From NCBI GenBank assembly GCA_021396245.1, contig WNYE01000045.1:124001-188000 (forward strand): 64,000 bases of DNA. The letters run 5' to 3'. Shown here in pieces: positions 32,382 through 43,759 of the stretch. The position numbers and the translations under genes were made by a program. The first letter of the stretch is position 1. Each line of letters starts with the position of its first letter. Below the pieces are notes generated by a model, which worked only from the letters and a program-made list of their open reading frames with translations, was not told the origin of the DNA and ran no database searches. The stretch is from Sporothrix humicola (Eukaryota > Ascomycota > Sordariomycetes > Ophiostomatales > Ophiostomataceae).

Positions 32382-35182
32382 CCGCACGACCTGCGCGCAA
32401 AACCGTCACAGCGGGGCAAGGGCCTAGAAGGAAGCAGCGACCATGCATTCAAGTGGCGCGTATGCTCTGTGAGAGTCTCTGAGAGGGAACCTTCCTTGCC
32501 CAGACGTTCTGCAGGACAAACGGTCTTGCCTTGTCTGGCTACGATACCATTGTGGTTTCCAAAAAGTTTTCAAGATTTCAAAAAATCCTTGTGTGATGCC
32601 GGAAAGAGCAGCCGCTGCTCTCGTTTGCTCCTACCACATTGAGTTGAAACAAATGACCAGTCAGTTGGTAGAAAAGGAAGAAGAAAAAAGAAGCAAGCAA
32701 AAACGACAAGCGACGAAGACAAACAAGCCAGGCTTTCCCTCTTCCGTGCTCGTTGTCTTGCTCTACTCCTCTTGGGTTACTCCCGTTCTCTTCCATCCGT
32801 CCTTTATCCTTGGTCACCATTCTCCGAAAGTACAAATCCACCCCCTACCTCGAAATTATCACGGCACTACGACGACTGCGACGTACGACAGGCGGGCCGC
32901 GACAAGCCCCTATTTCGACATTTCGACATTTTGGTGCCATGCTTTGACCAGTTTTTGCTTTGTTCTGCCTTCTTCTCGCCGGCCCTGTGGTAGCATCAAA
33001 GCCCAACGCTAAACCGATCCAAGCAATACAGGTCATTAAAAAAGCAATGGCTGTTTGAGAAGGAGATTTGTGGAGGAGAAAAATGGGAAGATGGAGAGAG
33101 AAATCTCGAAAATAGAGAACAAAAAAGACTAGACGAGAGGACCCAGCTACAGTTAGCAGGCTTGCCGTTATCTTTTGACGTTGGCTGTCATTGGTGGCGT
33201 CGTCACGTCTCTTGTCTTTCACGTCTGTTCTCACACGATGCAGACAGGACGCGTTTGCGTCGCTCTCAGACGCAGCCACGAGCTTCTTCTGTTCCCAAGA
33301 TGGTGGCACACCTGAAAGGCCTGGCTAGAACAGCATTAAAAGATAACAGAGAAAAAGTCAACAACGTCAAAAGGAGCAAGAGGATCACTTCAGGATAGCA
33401 GCAGAGGAACACGAGCGACGATCTCTGACAAAAGACGGGGATGATATGGGGTGCAGACGCCACCGAGGCCACTCCATGTTGCAGAGAGTGAATGATGATG
33501 GGATGCGGATGCAGGGGTCTGGTTTGTCAATTTACCCTTTTGAGTCTTTTCTCTGGGTCTTTTCTCTTTTCCGTCCTTGTTCAGTTGCTTCGCTTCTCGT
33601 CCAACAGCTTGACCTGCAGGGGTCGCTCGTGCCTTCATCATTCCATCATTCTGCGGAGCATACCCCGTTGACATGCAGATGGAAGCTGACGGGAGGAGAC
33701 GATGAATGACGAATGACAAGTGCCATAAAGAGCGTCATCTACCCGACAATATTTCACGATACACGAGGATACGAGAGACGGGAAACAAAAGAACACACTC
33801 GACAATCATTTTTCTCGCTTTTGCTTCCATCTCATCCACAGCCTCGGATCAGAAGTACGAAAGTGCCTTTTCTTCTTGCCCCTTTTAATCCCTGCTCGAC
33901 CACGCCTGCTCTTCTGGATCAGAGTGCCATGCGTTGGAACTGCGTTGCATCGGGCGTGCACGGCCCTGTGGTGGGGTCAAGAAAAATGTTGAAAGGCAGG
34001 CGAGGCAGGACAAACAGAAATCAAATTGGCCAAAATGATCCGAATGGCCAAGAGACCGGGATGGCGGAACTGTTTTTTAAAGGCAGCAACGGGGCCACGA
34101 CGAGGACGGTCCTCGGCACGGCGAAGCGAAGGATGGGAGAGGTGCTTGAAATGAGATTTGGCCGGACGATTTGCGAGATTCGCCGTGAATCGACGCCCCG
34201 CAACGACCGTTTAAACTCGGCGATCATTTTGCGTCCAACCAGAAGAACCTCAGTTGTGGTTTTTGCAGGTTAGCCCCCACTGTGGCAGTCAATTGAGCCA
34301 CACGAGGTATGCAAGCACTTCTGCAAGTCAGTGGCAGCATTAAAAGAAGAGGCTTTTCTTTGGTTGTGCAGTACGTTTTTACATAAAACCATCCCACGCC
34401 ACCCACGCTCACTCCACGCTGCGCTCTACTTGCCTTACACGGGCCGTTGTCGGCTGGCGCCTGACGGGCACCAGAATGACAGAAATACTGTACTTTTACG
34501 GGCGAGTGCGGGCATGAAGGTGTAAGGCAAATCCCGTTGTTAGTCTGGTTTACAGGGTGCAGTTGGTTCGTTTGTCCACTCGGCCACTCGCTGTTCTAAA
34601 CCTCATTGAACAACTTGCCTCGACTTTCAGTCTAAAATGAAAAGGCTGCAGCGCGTCATTGGTTGCCGATGAGGCCATCGGCAATCAAGTCGACTAACTG
34701 GATGACACAAAACGCAGCATCGAAAGACGAAAGAAGGGGGGAAAGGGTTGGGTCAATTGGCAGTCATTTTGCAGCTACTCGGTATTATTTTGTTGAAAAT
34801 GGGGTTCGGGGTGAGGCGAATGACTCCCAAAAAAAAATATTCCAAAAACTGGCAGAATAAAAGGCAGAATAAAGTGGCGTTCTGACGGATCGACTTGACA
34901 CTTTAGACACTTTAAAACTCTTCTATTCTGCCTTATTCCCAACACTACCAGCCTACTACAAGTCCTACGTTTTAAACCAAAGCCGGGGTAAAAAACGGCG
35001 GCGTCGGCAAGATTTTTGGTTGAAGCTAGCACCACAAAAAAGTCGGTTCAACAGCCTTGGGGACCCATTCGAACTATTCTCGACGATTTTGACCCTTACA
35101 TGTGACGAAAGTGACGCAACTTTGTTTAAACATTGTTTTGCTGCAACTTACACACTCAATTTTGTCTCACATACAACCCACA

Positions 35183-36927
35183 ATGTCTACAAACGGCCAC
35201 ACAGTGAAGCCGGCGGTCAACGGCGTAGCCAAGACGGCCGTGCCGCCAGCTGCGAACCGGGCCGAAGAGCTCGCCGAGGTGAGTGTTTTGTCTTGAAAAC
35301 CCGCAATTCTGGCTGCATTATTTCCGTGACTCACACTAACATATTCTAGCTCATTGATGCCGTCAAGGCTCTGGTGGTCCCATTCGTCAAGGACGCCGAC
35401 GATGCCTTCCCCGAGCGGGCACAAGGCGGCCCAGCGGGCGCATCGACTGCTGATCTGCCCGTCCGCACGGCTCTGGTGGAGTCACTGACACCCCAGGAGC
35501 TCATCCCGCGTCTCAAGCTGGACCTGCCCCAGGGCAACGGCGGCGGCCGTGATGCTGCTCTGGCCTTTGTGCAGCGTGTCCTCGAGCTGAGCGTCAATAC
35601 TTGGGACCAGGGCTTCCTGGACAAGCTGTACGCCAGCACGACGCCCGTTGGTGTTGCTGCCGAGCTGCTGCTGTCGGTGCTCAACACCAACCTGCACGTC
35701 TTCCAGGTGTCCCCCGCTCTTTCGGTGATTGAGAAGACGACGGCGCGTGAGCTGGCCCGCAAATTTGGTTTCGATGGCCCGCGTGCTGGCGGTGTCACTG
35801 TGGCCGGCGGCAGTGCCTCCAATTTTACGTCGGTCATTGTTGCACGCAACACGCTGTTCCCCGAGACCAAGATCCACGGCAACGGCGCCAACCGCCGGTT
35901 TGCCCTGTTTACGAGCGCACACGGCCACTACTCGGTCGAGAAGGCGGCACAGGCAGCGGGTCTGGGCTCGGGCGCCGTGTGGACAGTGCCTATTGACGAT
36001 GCGGGCCGCATGATCCCGTCTGCGCTGGAGGCACGCATTGCCGAGGCTGCGGCGGCGGGCATGACGCCCATGTATGTCAACGCCACTGCAGGCACGACGG
36101 TTATGGGCTCGTATGATCCCTTCGAGGCCATTTCGGCGATTTGCAAGAAGCACGGCCTGTGGATGCACATTGACGCGAGCTGGGGTGGCCCGGCCATCTT
36201 CTCGGCGCAGCACAAGTACAAGCTGGCCGGGTCGCACCTGGCCGACTCACTGACGGTCAACCCGCACAAGATGATGAACGTTCCGGTGACGTGCTCGTTC
36301 TTGCTGGGCCCCGACCTGCGCAAGTTCCACAAGGCCAATACGCTGCCGGCGGGCTACCTGTTCCACACGCCGCCCGAGGCCAAGAAGGATGCCGAGACCA
36401 ACGGCAACACCAACGGAGAGGCCAACGGCATCAAGGGATGTGCTGGTGACGCCGTCGCTGCCGAGGAGGAGGACTACCAGGAAGTCTGGGACTTGGCCGA
36501 CCTGACGCTGCAGTGCGGCCGCCACGGCGACTCCCTCAAGCTGGCGCTGGCCTGGGTTTACGAGGGTGCCGCCGGCTTCGAGCGCCAGACCGACCATGCG
36601 TTCGCCATGGCCGCTCTGCTCGCCGATACTTTGTCTCAAAAGCCCGACGTCTTCTCGCTCGTCTCGTCCAACCCGCCGCCCTGCCTGCAGGTGTGCTTCT
36701 ACTACGCAGATGGTCCTGTGGCTGGCAAGCCCAACGCTGACAAGGCCGTCAACTCGCGCCGCACGCGCGAGGCCGTGGCCCTGCTGATCCGCCGCGGCTT
36801 CATGGTCGACTTTGCGCCGGGCGACCACGGCAGCTTCTTCCGCGTGGTTGTTAACTGGCAGACGCGGCCCGGCACCGTAGAGGGCCTTGTCAAGGCGCTG
36901 GAGATTGTGCGCAAGGAGGTGGAGTAG
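35183..36927 (+). CDS. Group II PLP-dependent amino acid decarboxylase (GAD/CSAD-like)
   Basis: Cytosolic decarboxylase of the animal-type glutamate / cysteine-sulfinate / aspartate decarboxylase family. It could yield GABA, hypotaurine or beta-alanine; the substrate cannot be settled by eye. Exon 1 is 35183-35278, exon 2 is 35350-36927; the 71-bp intron (GTGAGT...TTCTAG) joins in phase 0. Product 557 residues. The PLP lysine is Lys339 in NPHKMMN, and Asp307 in HIDASWGG contacts the pyridine nitrogen. AGGVTVAGGSASNFTS and ATAGTTVMGSYDPF are family blocks. The first 30 residues are Ala/Pro-rich and poorly conserved. A Glu/Asn-rich loop of about 30 residues (EANG, AAEEEDYQEV) follows residue 370. 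All key residues are intact. It precedes nop9 by 492 bp on the same strand, without evident functional link. Confidence 0.95.
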
Positions 36928-37419
36928 ATGGAGTGACGATGATAAAAAATGGCGTGAAGATTTACGACTGGATAAACGAGATTTAGAGATAAAACATACA
37001 CTCCTCATATAGTATATTAAATTTAATAGACATTGGATTTACAAGATATTGTCAGACAAGCACGACATGATCGTGATGACATGAGAGTGAAGTGTGAACC
37101 CTTAGACGCTATAATTACAGGCGGTGGTGCGCTATAGCCGCTAAAGAAACCTTGCCTGACTTGTCCAAATGTGTTCCCGAAAAGGAAGGCGGTCTGTGAA
37201 ATTTGGTGCAGGAAGGACTGATAAGATAAGCAACTTTTTTTTCTCGACTTTTTCTGCCTGTTGGCCCAGTATTTGGCAGGAGCTGTTTCACGCCTAAAAA
37301 GTTGCTGGTTTTCTTCAATCCGTAACGATCACGATATCGACAACGATCACGGTCAACAACGACGCCCACCACCACATTCCACGACCGTTGTAGCCGATTC
37401 TTCAACTCCACACCTCACA
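36928..37419. other. Intergenic, 492 bp
   Basis: 3' flank of the decarboxylase (AT-rich, about 36950-37030) and promoter of nop9. No gene or clear box seen. Confidence 0.5.
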
Positions 37420-40400
37420 ATGGCCAAAAAGTCGAAGCGCCAGCTTCAGCGCGACGAGCGCCGCAAGAAGAAGCGTGATCTCGAGATTGTCGGCGACGTC
37501 CCCGACAACTATGGCCAGACGACGGCACCGGCTGTGTCCGAGAATGAACCCGCCCCGAAACGCAGACGCAAAGAAAAGGTGCACGCCAGCGCGTCCGGCG
37601 CCAACAACACCCCCCTCGCCACCCGTGGCGACGGCGCCCTCTTCTTTGACGATGTCAGCGGCACCCAGAATATGGAGGGAATCGAGGCGGGCGAGTCGTC
37701 TGAGAGAAAGAGGAAGAGAGACGACGGCGAGGGCGATGAGGAGGCTACCTACGGTGGCCACGGCGCCGGCTACGGCTACGACGAAGAGGGCGCACTCGGC
37801 GAGACGGAGTTCTTTGGCATGCTGACCGACAGCGAGCACGAGTATTTCCGCCGCGCCGACGAGCTGCTCGAGCTCAATGATTTCGCCGGCGGCGACGACG
37901 AGCGCCGTGTGTTTATCAGCAACGTCTTCCGCGAAGCCCGGGGCAAGGAGCTTAAGGTGGCCAGCAGCCAGTCGTGCTCGCGGCTGATGGAGCGGCTGAT
38001 CCAGGTGGCGTCGGTGCGGCAAAAGAAGCGGCTCTTCACAGCCTTCCGCGGCCACATTCTGACGCTGGTGTCGCACCGTTTCTCGAGCCACTGCTGCGAG
38101 CAACTGTTTCTGCAGTCGGCGCCGTGGGTCGGCCGCGATGATGAGGACGAGAGCGAAGAAGAAGAGGCGGAAGACGGCGACGACGAGCTTCCTACTCTGG
38201 AGGAGAGCTTCTTGTTTGTGCTCGACGAGCTCGAGGCCAGTCTCGGTTCGCTGCTTGTCCACCGTTTCGCATCGCACACTCTGCGTGTCTTGCTGGTCAT
38301 CTTGGCCGGCCGCCCTCTCGACGGACTGGCGACACAGACTCTGCTGCGCAGCAAGCGCAAGGAGAACGTCCGCGTCGGCGCTTATGCCCAGACTGTTTCT
38401 GGCCCTAACGCTGCCAACGAGAACGACGCCGACGCCCAAACAACTGCCGACCGCATCGTTCCCGACTCGTTTACGTTCGCCATGCAAAAGATCCTGGGCG
38501 ACGTCAGCCAGGCCATTGACGGCCCGCTACTCAATGTCCTGCCTACACACCCGACCGGCAATCCTTCCCTCCAGCTGCTGCTCGAGCTCGACATGGCCGA
38601 GAAGAAGGACACCAAGGGCAACAAGTCCAAGAAGGGCGAGGACGGCGAGGCCGAAGAGGCTGTTGCCGCCGCTCCCTCGGTGTCTCTCCTCGAACGCCTC
38701 CTGCCCGGCGCCCCCAACTCTCTCAACGAGCCGACCAGCCCAGCCTCGACTCTCATCAAGACACTCATCTACGACCCCATCGGCTCGCGCCTCCTCGAGA
38801 CCCTCATCATCCACTGCCCCGGCAAGCTCTTCAAGGCCCTGTACAACAGCATCTTTGCCTATGACGCCAAGTCTAAAGATTCCGAGAGCAACGAACCCCA
38901 CCGCCCGATGGCCAACTTCCTGCGCAACGACATTGCCTGCTACCCGTCCATGCGCGTCATTGAGCGTCTCGGCCGCGACGACCTCACGAGCGTCGTCCAG
39001 CACCAGGTCCTGCAGATCCAAGCCGACGGCCTGCCCGCCCCGCCGCCCGAATCCAACGGCGGCCGCACCACACCGCCCCGTACTGTCGTCGGCCAGCTTG
39101 TCGACCGTGGCCGCTTCAATGTGCTGCGGACCCTGTTTGAGCGCTGCGCCGCCCGTGGCGTTGAGAGCCGCACCGTCCAGAACCTGGTCAATGCCCTGCA
39201 GACTGCGATCGGCGGTGGTCGTCTCAACCCCAGCCAGCTCATTAAGCTGTGCATCCCGGAAGAGGACCAAAACCAAAAGCAGCAGAACCAGCGTCCTGGC
39301 AAGCGGTCTGCCGCCGCCGCCACGGCTGCCCACGTCTGCCACCTCCTGAGCGCCATGCTCGCCATCCCCGGCGGTCCCGCCTCGGCCGTCCAGGCTGCCT
39401 TGCTGGACGTCGACGGTGACGTTCTTACAACCCTGGCCACAGGCTCGCCCGCCGGTGCCCGCGTTATCATGGCCGCCCTGCAGTCGACCCCCTCGCTGCG
39501 AGGCGCCGCCGCCCGCATCCCCCTCAACAAGCAGATCGTCGCCAAGCTCGTGCCGCACTGCATGACCCTGGCCACATCGCCCGTCGGCCATGTGGTGCTC
39601 GTCGCCATTGTACAGACGCCGTCGCGGACGGGACCGGCTGCCACGCCGGGTAAGCCGCCAGTTACAAATGGAGACGCCGACGCCGGCGCCTCCCTCTTGG
39701 CGTCCGAACTCTCCCTCCCCTTCCACCTCAAAGACTCGCTGATTGGCCAGCTCGCCGCCAACGAGGACGAGCTGCGCCAGAGCTGGTGCGGCCGTGTTGT
39801 TTGGCGCGCCTGGAAGGGCGACCTGTGGCGGACGCGCCGCAGCGAGTGGGTCCATTTCGCCAAGGCGGGCGAGCCCGAGGGCCTCAAGTCGTCGGTGAAG
39901 CCGATGCTCAAGGAGGAGCGCCTGGAGCGGGAGAAGCAGGAGCGGATTGCGCGCGAAAAGGAAATGGCGGAGCTGGCCGAAAAGGCCGAGAAGGCCGAGA
40001 AGAAGGCGGGCAAGGAGAAGAAGGACAAGGTCGAGAAGGTGAAGGAAGTGAAGGAGGTCAAGACCGAAAAGGTCAAGGAGCCGAAACAGGTCAAGTTCGA
40101 CGAGCCTGTCGAGCAGCCGGCTAACAAGGAGGAGGCCGCGACCGAAGAGGCCGAGGACAAGATGGAGGTCGACGAAGCGTCTGACAGCGAGTCTGACGAC
40201 GAGGAGGACAACAACGACGACGCCGAGGAAACCGACACCACCGCCGCCAAGGCCAAGAAGGACGCAAAGCGCGCCAAGAAGGAGGAGAAGAGGGCAAAGA
40301 AGAAGGAGAAGAAGGAAAAGAGACTCGAAAAGAAGAAGGAGAAGCGGGCCAAGAAGAAGGAGCAGGAAGCCAAGAAGGCCGAGCGCGACGCCGATAAGAT

Positions 40401-40821
40401 GGTCATCATTGACGATGTCGATGCCAACGGGGTCAACGGTGACGCCGAGGCGAACGGTGACGAGGCTGTCTACTACAACGATGTTGATGGCACCGACGGT
40501 GCCAACGGCGGCGACGCCTCCGGCGACGCCTCTGACGCCCCGGCCGACCGCTCCACCAAGCGCCAGGAGGCCCGCTACATGGTCCGCGAGAAGCGCGCCC
40601 GCAAAAAGGCCGAAAAGGTCGCCCGCCAGGAGGCCAAGGACAAGCGCGCCGCCGAGATCCGCCAGCAGAAAAAGGCCGAGAACGCCGAGCTCGGCGGCAC
40701 AAAGTACGAGCGCGGCAAGCAGCTGCGCGAGTTCAAGCGCCACCAAAAGGCCGTGCAGGCGGAGCGCGAGCGGCAGAACGAGGAGCTGCTGGCCGCGTGG
40801 AACAAGAAGAAGGAGGAGTAG
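37420..40821 (+). CDS. nop9: Nucleolar pre-rRNA-binding protein Nop9 (Pumilio-like repeats) with a long charged tail
   Basis: Nop9 binds pre-18S rRNA in the nucleolus and is needed for small-subunit processing. Single exon, 1133 residues, from the first in-frame ATG; the start MAKKSKRQLQRDERRKKKR is a basic nucleolar-type leader. From about residue 130 the Nop9 hallmark FFGMLTDSEHEYFRRADELL appears. Pumilio-like helical repeats follow (SQSCSRLMERLI, VSHRFSSHCCEQLFLQSA, LVHRFASHTLRVLL, SRLLETLI, SPVGHVVL), ending near SWCGRVVWRAWKGDLWRTR (about residue 800). Beyond 826 lies a 300-residue Lys/Glu/Asp/Ala-rich tail, partly coiled coil, partly acidic (DSESDDEEDNNDD). Fungal Nop9 is usually about 650-800 residues, so this tail is a marked extension. 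Acidic inserts also interrupt the repeats near residue 250. Confidence 0.95.
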   Translation: MAKKSKRQLQRDERRKKKRDLEIVGDVPDNYGQTTAPAVSENEPAPKRRRKEKVHASASGANNTPLATRGDGALFFDDVSGTQNMEGIEAGESSERKRKRDDGEGDEEATYGGHGAGYGYDEEGALGETEFFGMLTDSEHEYFRRADELLELNDFAGGDDERRVFISNVFREARGKELKVASSQSCSRLMERLIQVASVRQKKRLFTAFRGHILTLVSHRFSSHCCEQLFLQSAPWVGRDDEDESEEEEAEDGDDELPTLEESFLFVLDELEASLGSLLVHRFASHTLRVLLVILAGRPLDGLATQTLLRSKRKENVRVGAYAQTVSGPNAANENDADAQTTADRIVPDSFTFAMQKILGDVSQAIDGPLLNVLPTHPTGNPSLQLLLELDMAEKKDTKGNKSKKGEDGEAEEAVAAAPSVSLLERLLPGAPNSLNEPTSPASTLIKTLIYDPIGSRLLETLIIHCPGKLFKALYNSIFAYDAKSKDSESNEPHRPMANFLRNDIACYPSMRVIERLGRDDLTSVVQHQVLQIQADGLPAPPPESNGGRTTPPRTVVGQLVDRGRFNVLRTLFERCAARGVESRTVQNLVNALQTAIGGGRLNPSQLIKLCIPEEDQNQKQQNQRPGKRSAAAATAAHVCHLLSAMLAIPGGPASAVQAALLDVDGDVLTTLATGSPAGARVIMAALQSTPSLRGAAARIPLNKQIVAKLVPHCMTLATSPVGHVVLVAIVQTPSRTGPAATPGKPPVTNGDADAGASLLASELSLPFHLKDSLIGQLAANEDELRQSWCGRVVWRAWKGDLWRTRRSEWVHFAKAGEPEGLKSSVKPMLKEERLEREKQERIAREKEMAELAEKAEKAEKKAGKEKKDKVEKVKEVKEVKTEKVKEPKQVKFDEPVEQPANKEEAATEEAEDKMEVDEASDSESDDEEDNNDDAEETDTTAAKAKKDAKRAKKEEKRAKKKEKKEKRLEKKKEKRAKKKEQEAKKAERDADKMVIIDDVDANGVNGDAEANGDEAVYYNDVDGTDGANGGDASGDASDAPADRSTKRQEARYMVREKRARKKAEKVARQEAKDKRAAEIRQQKKAENAELGGTKYERGKQLREFKRHQKAVQAERERQNEELLAAWNKKKEE

Positions 40822-41439
40822 AGGAGCAGAGGCAAGAGTCTTGGAGGCAAGTTGTTTGGAGATCTCAGAAAGCATTGCGTGCTGAGCACCTGCATTTAAT
40901 GGCGTCTGGCAAAAGTCTAGTTTATTTTTGATTTTGTTTACTTTTTGTGTATCTATATTTCTTTCATCTATATCAATGTACCCTTTGTTCTTTAAACCAG
41001 GCTTCAATGTGATTCGTAGCATGGGAAGACCAGGTTAGTGAAGTATGGATGTGATTTGTGAGGCAGTGATGACAAGAGAAGGGGGGCGCGCCAGTCGTTC
41101 TTTCCTCCCATCATCGCGCTTCCGTTTTGGGTAGTGTTGCCCCGTGATCTCGTGGCCTACAACATGGCCAGTTGATCCTTCCTCATATGGACGCACTTCC
41201 CTCGTTGCATTTACTATTATGACGTTGTTGTTTATCGGTAAAAAACAAGGCTGCCATCTCTCCTATTCTCCAAACTCTCCATCTTCTGTCAACATTCATC
41301 GTCTATCCACCATCTGTGTTCTCCATCGATTATCACCCATTGGCCATCAGAGCGACATCCTTACACTGGTATCTCATCTACTCTCGACAAGCATCTCTTC
41401 TTTTACACACTTTACGCATCGATACCGTCACTCGCCATC
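40822..41439. other. Intergenic, 618 bp
   Basis: 3' flank of nop9 (T-rich, 40920-40990) and upstream region of the 2EXR gene. No gene or strong motif seen. Confidence 0.5.
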
Positions 41440-42696
41440 ATGACGGCAGAAAACTCCCCTGCAATGGAGTCGGAAAGCCCAGATCATGCCGGTCTCTCGG
41501 GAGACCACCTCTCGCAAGGCCACATCTCGTTTGCCCAATCGGTGTGGCAGAAGATGCACTGGTATAACACCGAGTATCCAAAGTTGAAAAAACAGGTGAA
41601 AACGGTTAGAGATGCTGCGCGGCGCCTCCGGGATGACATCATGGCCAATGAGGGCAACGGTTTGGTGCGATGGTGGACGCGCAACACCAACACTGTTCTC
41701 GAGATTCGGTTTTGGAACCAGATGTACGACGCGGCCGATGACCTGGCTGAATATTGCAGAGAGCTGTGCAGTTACATTAGGGATGAGGACTTGGTAAAAT
41801 GGCTTGAAGAGCAGATGGCTCGTATTGCTGGACGAAGTCTCGAGACGCCCTTTTTCCTGTCATTGCCAAGTCACAAAGCCGAGATGCACCGTTTACATGC
41901 CCCTTGCAACAACAGCCTCAGAGTGCCGGCATCAAAAATGACTCGCGAACCGGACCGCGTCAAGGCGACACTCGAGCCTCTCCCCGCCGTCCCAAATACA
42001 TCAGCCCAGGCCTTTACCCACCAGTCTTTCAAACCATTCACCAAGCTGCCTGTCGAACTCCAACTTATGATCTGGAAGCGTGCCATTGCTACCCAAACTT
42101 GTGCCGGTAGACTGGCGCTCCCGAGCTTCCGCGAAACTGCCGTCAAGACTATACCCTCGATGACTCTATGTCAAGACTACGGTCTCAGGAGTGCCTGCCA
42201 GCTCTCTCGTCGTGAAATTTTGCGCGCTTAGAAGGATGCCACGGAAAACGAACGGGCCGCAATCCAGCTCCAGTATGCTGATAAGAGAGCCATAGATTTG
42301 CGTGATTGCCCACGCCAAGTCTCCAACTGCCCCAGCTGCGCCTTTGAATCCCATGTGCCTTCTTTCGCCATTCACACCTTTCATGTCTACAGACGGCTCA
42401 AATTGATCCACCGTTACGTGGAGGATCTCCGGGAATGGCTGGGTGCGGAGCAGCGCGATCCTGGAAGGAAACGGCCGGCTTTGTGGGGGATCAAAACATC
42501 GGATCTTCCTTCCCTTGAAAGAATTGAGGCAATCCGTGATATTCTGGGCGGCACATACCTCTACAGATATGCCGGGCCACGTTCGCGCGACAGCCGACCT
42601 GTGGACACTCGACCTAGGGACCGTTTAGTATATACCACTCACGTATTGTTGGATGTAGGATGGAGAACTATAAATACTGGATGGGGAATGTTGTAA
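41440..42696 (+). pseudogene. 2EXR-domain (F-box-like) gene interrupted by an in-frame TAG
   Basis: The frame opening at ATG 41440 runs 263 codons to a TAG at 42229-42231, then continues in the same frame for another 154 sense codons to TAA at 42694-42696, without frameshift. The N-terminal part is charged and helical (QSVWQKMHWYNTEYPKLKKQ). The 2EXR-type motif is FKPFTKLPVELQLMIWKRAI, followed by RSACQLSRREILRA, which ends exactly at the TAG. 2EXR proteins form large, poorly understood fungal families. The part after the stop (CPSCAFESHVPSF, VEDLREWLGAEQ, LERIEAIRDILGGTYLY) still looks protein-like, so a single nonsense mutation is the simplest reading. Alternatives are a genuine 263-residue protein, stop readthrough or a sequencing error. 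No intron that would remove the TAG was found: the nearest upstream GT is only about 20 bases away. Confidence 0.7.
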
Positions 42697-43759
42697 AACT
42701 AAAGGTACTTGTGCTGGTATCTGATTATTCTTGTACGATGTTCAAGATTGAGCGAGAGCGACCGGGATGATTTGGGGGTGGAAAGTGGCAATAGAACTTA
42801 GCTTGATAGAACCAATGTTATGCATCGAATCCATTCGCTTTGAAGGGCAGTAACTGACGAGGGGAAGAACAAATGTGAAGGCAACTGTGAAGAATAGATG
42901 GTATTAAGAGGGGTACAAGATGTGACCAAAACGAACAAACAAAGAAGGGGCAGTCTGTGTACAAAACGGAGGAAGGAGCGATTCTGCCAAACAGGTCTGT
43001 ACAGCCCAATGTCCGCAAAGGGAAGTTGCGGTCAGCAAATCGACTTACAAGCATTTTGGTGGTGTACTCTCACCTTGTTCGCCGTCAGCCTCCAATCTTC
43101 AAACGTCAGTAACCGGATACAACTGTATCTCACCATGAAAAAGGATTTCGGTATCCGGGCATGCCATGGATCCGACGCCCTGGCTGCCACGTGCAATGCC
43201 GGGCAACGCTTTTTAGTAGCGGGCGGAGCAGGCCTGAATCAAAATGCCGTTGGGCGACCGGACGGACTAGAGTCCAAAGACGTGCCGTCCGTTCCTTGCT
43301 CCGTTCGACGGTTTCTTGGATGAAGAAGATCGACAAAATGCTCGACAAGGCGACGTTGTAGACGCACTTCGTTTGTCGCAGAGCGAGTACATCCCCCGCC
43401 AGGTATTTTGTATTTTGTAGACATACCTTAATGCTCCTCCTCTCCGGGAATACGAAATTCACAAAATGCGCCACTGCACAAATGCCGGTGAGAGGTGAGA
43501 TGCAGGTGGGATGGTCTCAGACGTTCGCCAAAAAAGGTGGGTACAATGATCAGCCAAGTTGGAGAGAATTGCCGATGCGGAGTGTAAGTGATTCATGCAG
43601 TCTACAGTCTAGGAGAGCTTTCACAAATCCACATTCACAGTTTCGTTTTCATATTCTGGTCATCACTATTCATATTGATTGTGCGTATTTTATGTACATA
43701 TCATCATCGTATTTGTTGCGTATACATGCGTTTGACTCTCTTTATCCCTCCACAACAGC
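42697..43759. other. Intergenic, 1.06 kb, between convergent 3' ends
   Basis: Short open frames on both strands (for example 42898-43323 +, 43130-43474 -) show no domain or coding bias. No gene supported. Confidence 0.5.

Larger units (their letters stand above)
30918..35182. other. Intergenic, 4.3 kb, with one transposon
   Basis: Divergent promoters of the Ras-like gene (-) and the decarboxylase gene (+). It holds the inverted-repeat element at 31838-32381. The remaining open frames are short and without domains; no other gene is supported. Confidence 0.6.

Noticed and set aside
35482..37008. Two about 250-codon minus-strand frames opposite the decarboxylase
   Set aside because: Antisense shadows without domains; the PLP enzyme is intact on the plus strand.
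38527..41022. 831-codon open frame on the minus strand opposite nop9 (and 498 codons at 38940-40436)
   Set aside because: Leu/Val/Gly- and Ser-rich reading that mirrors the GC-rich, Lys/Glu-biased codons of nop9. No domain, and nop9 is unambiguous.
42180..42231. An intron with acceptor CTTAG that would remove the TAG in the 2EXR gene
   Set aside because: The only nearby donor leaves an intron of about 20 bases, too short, and it would delete part of the conserved motif.
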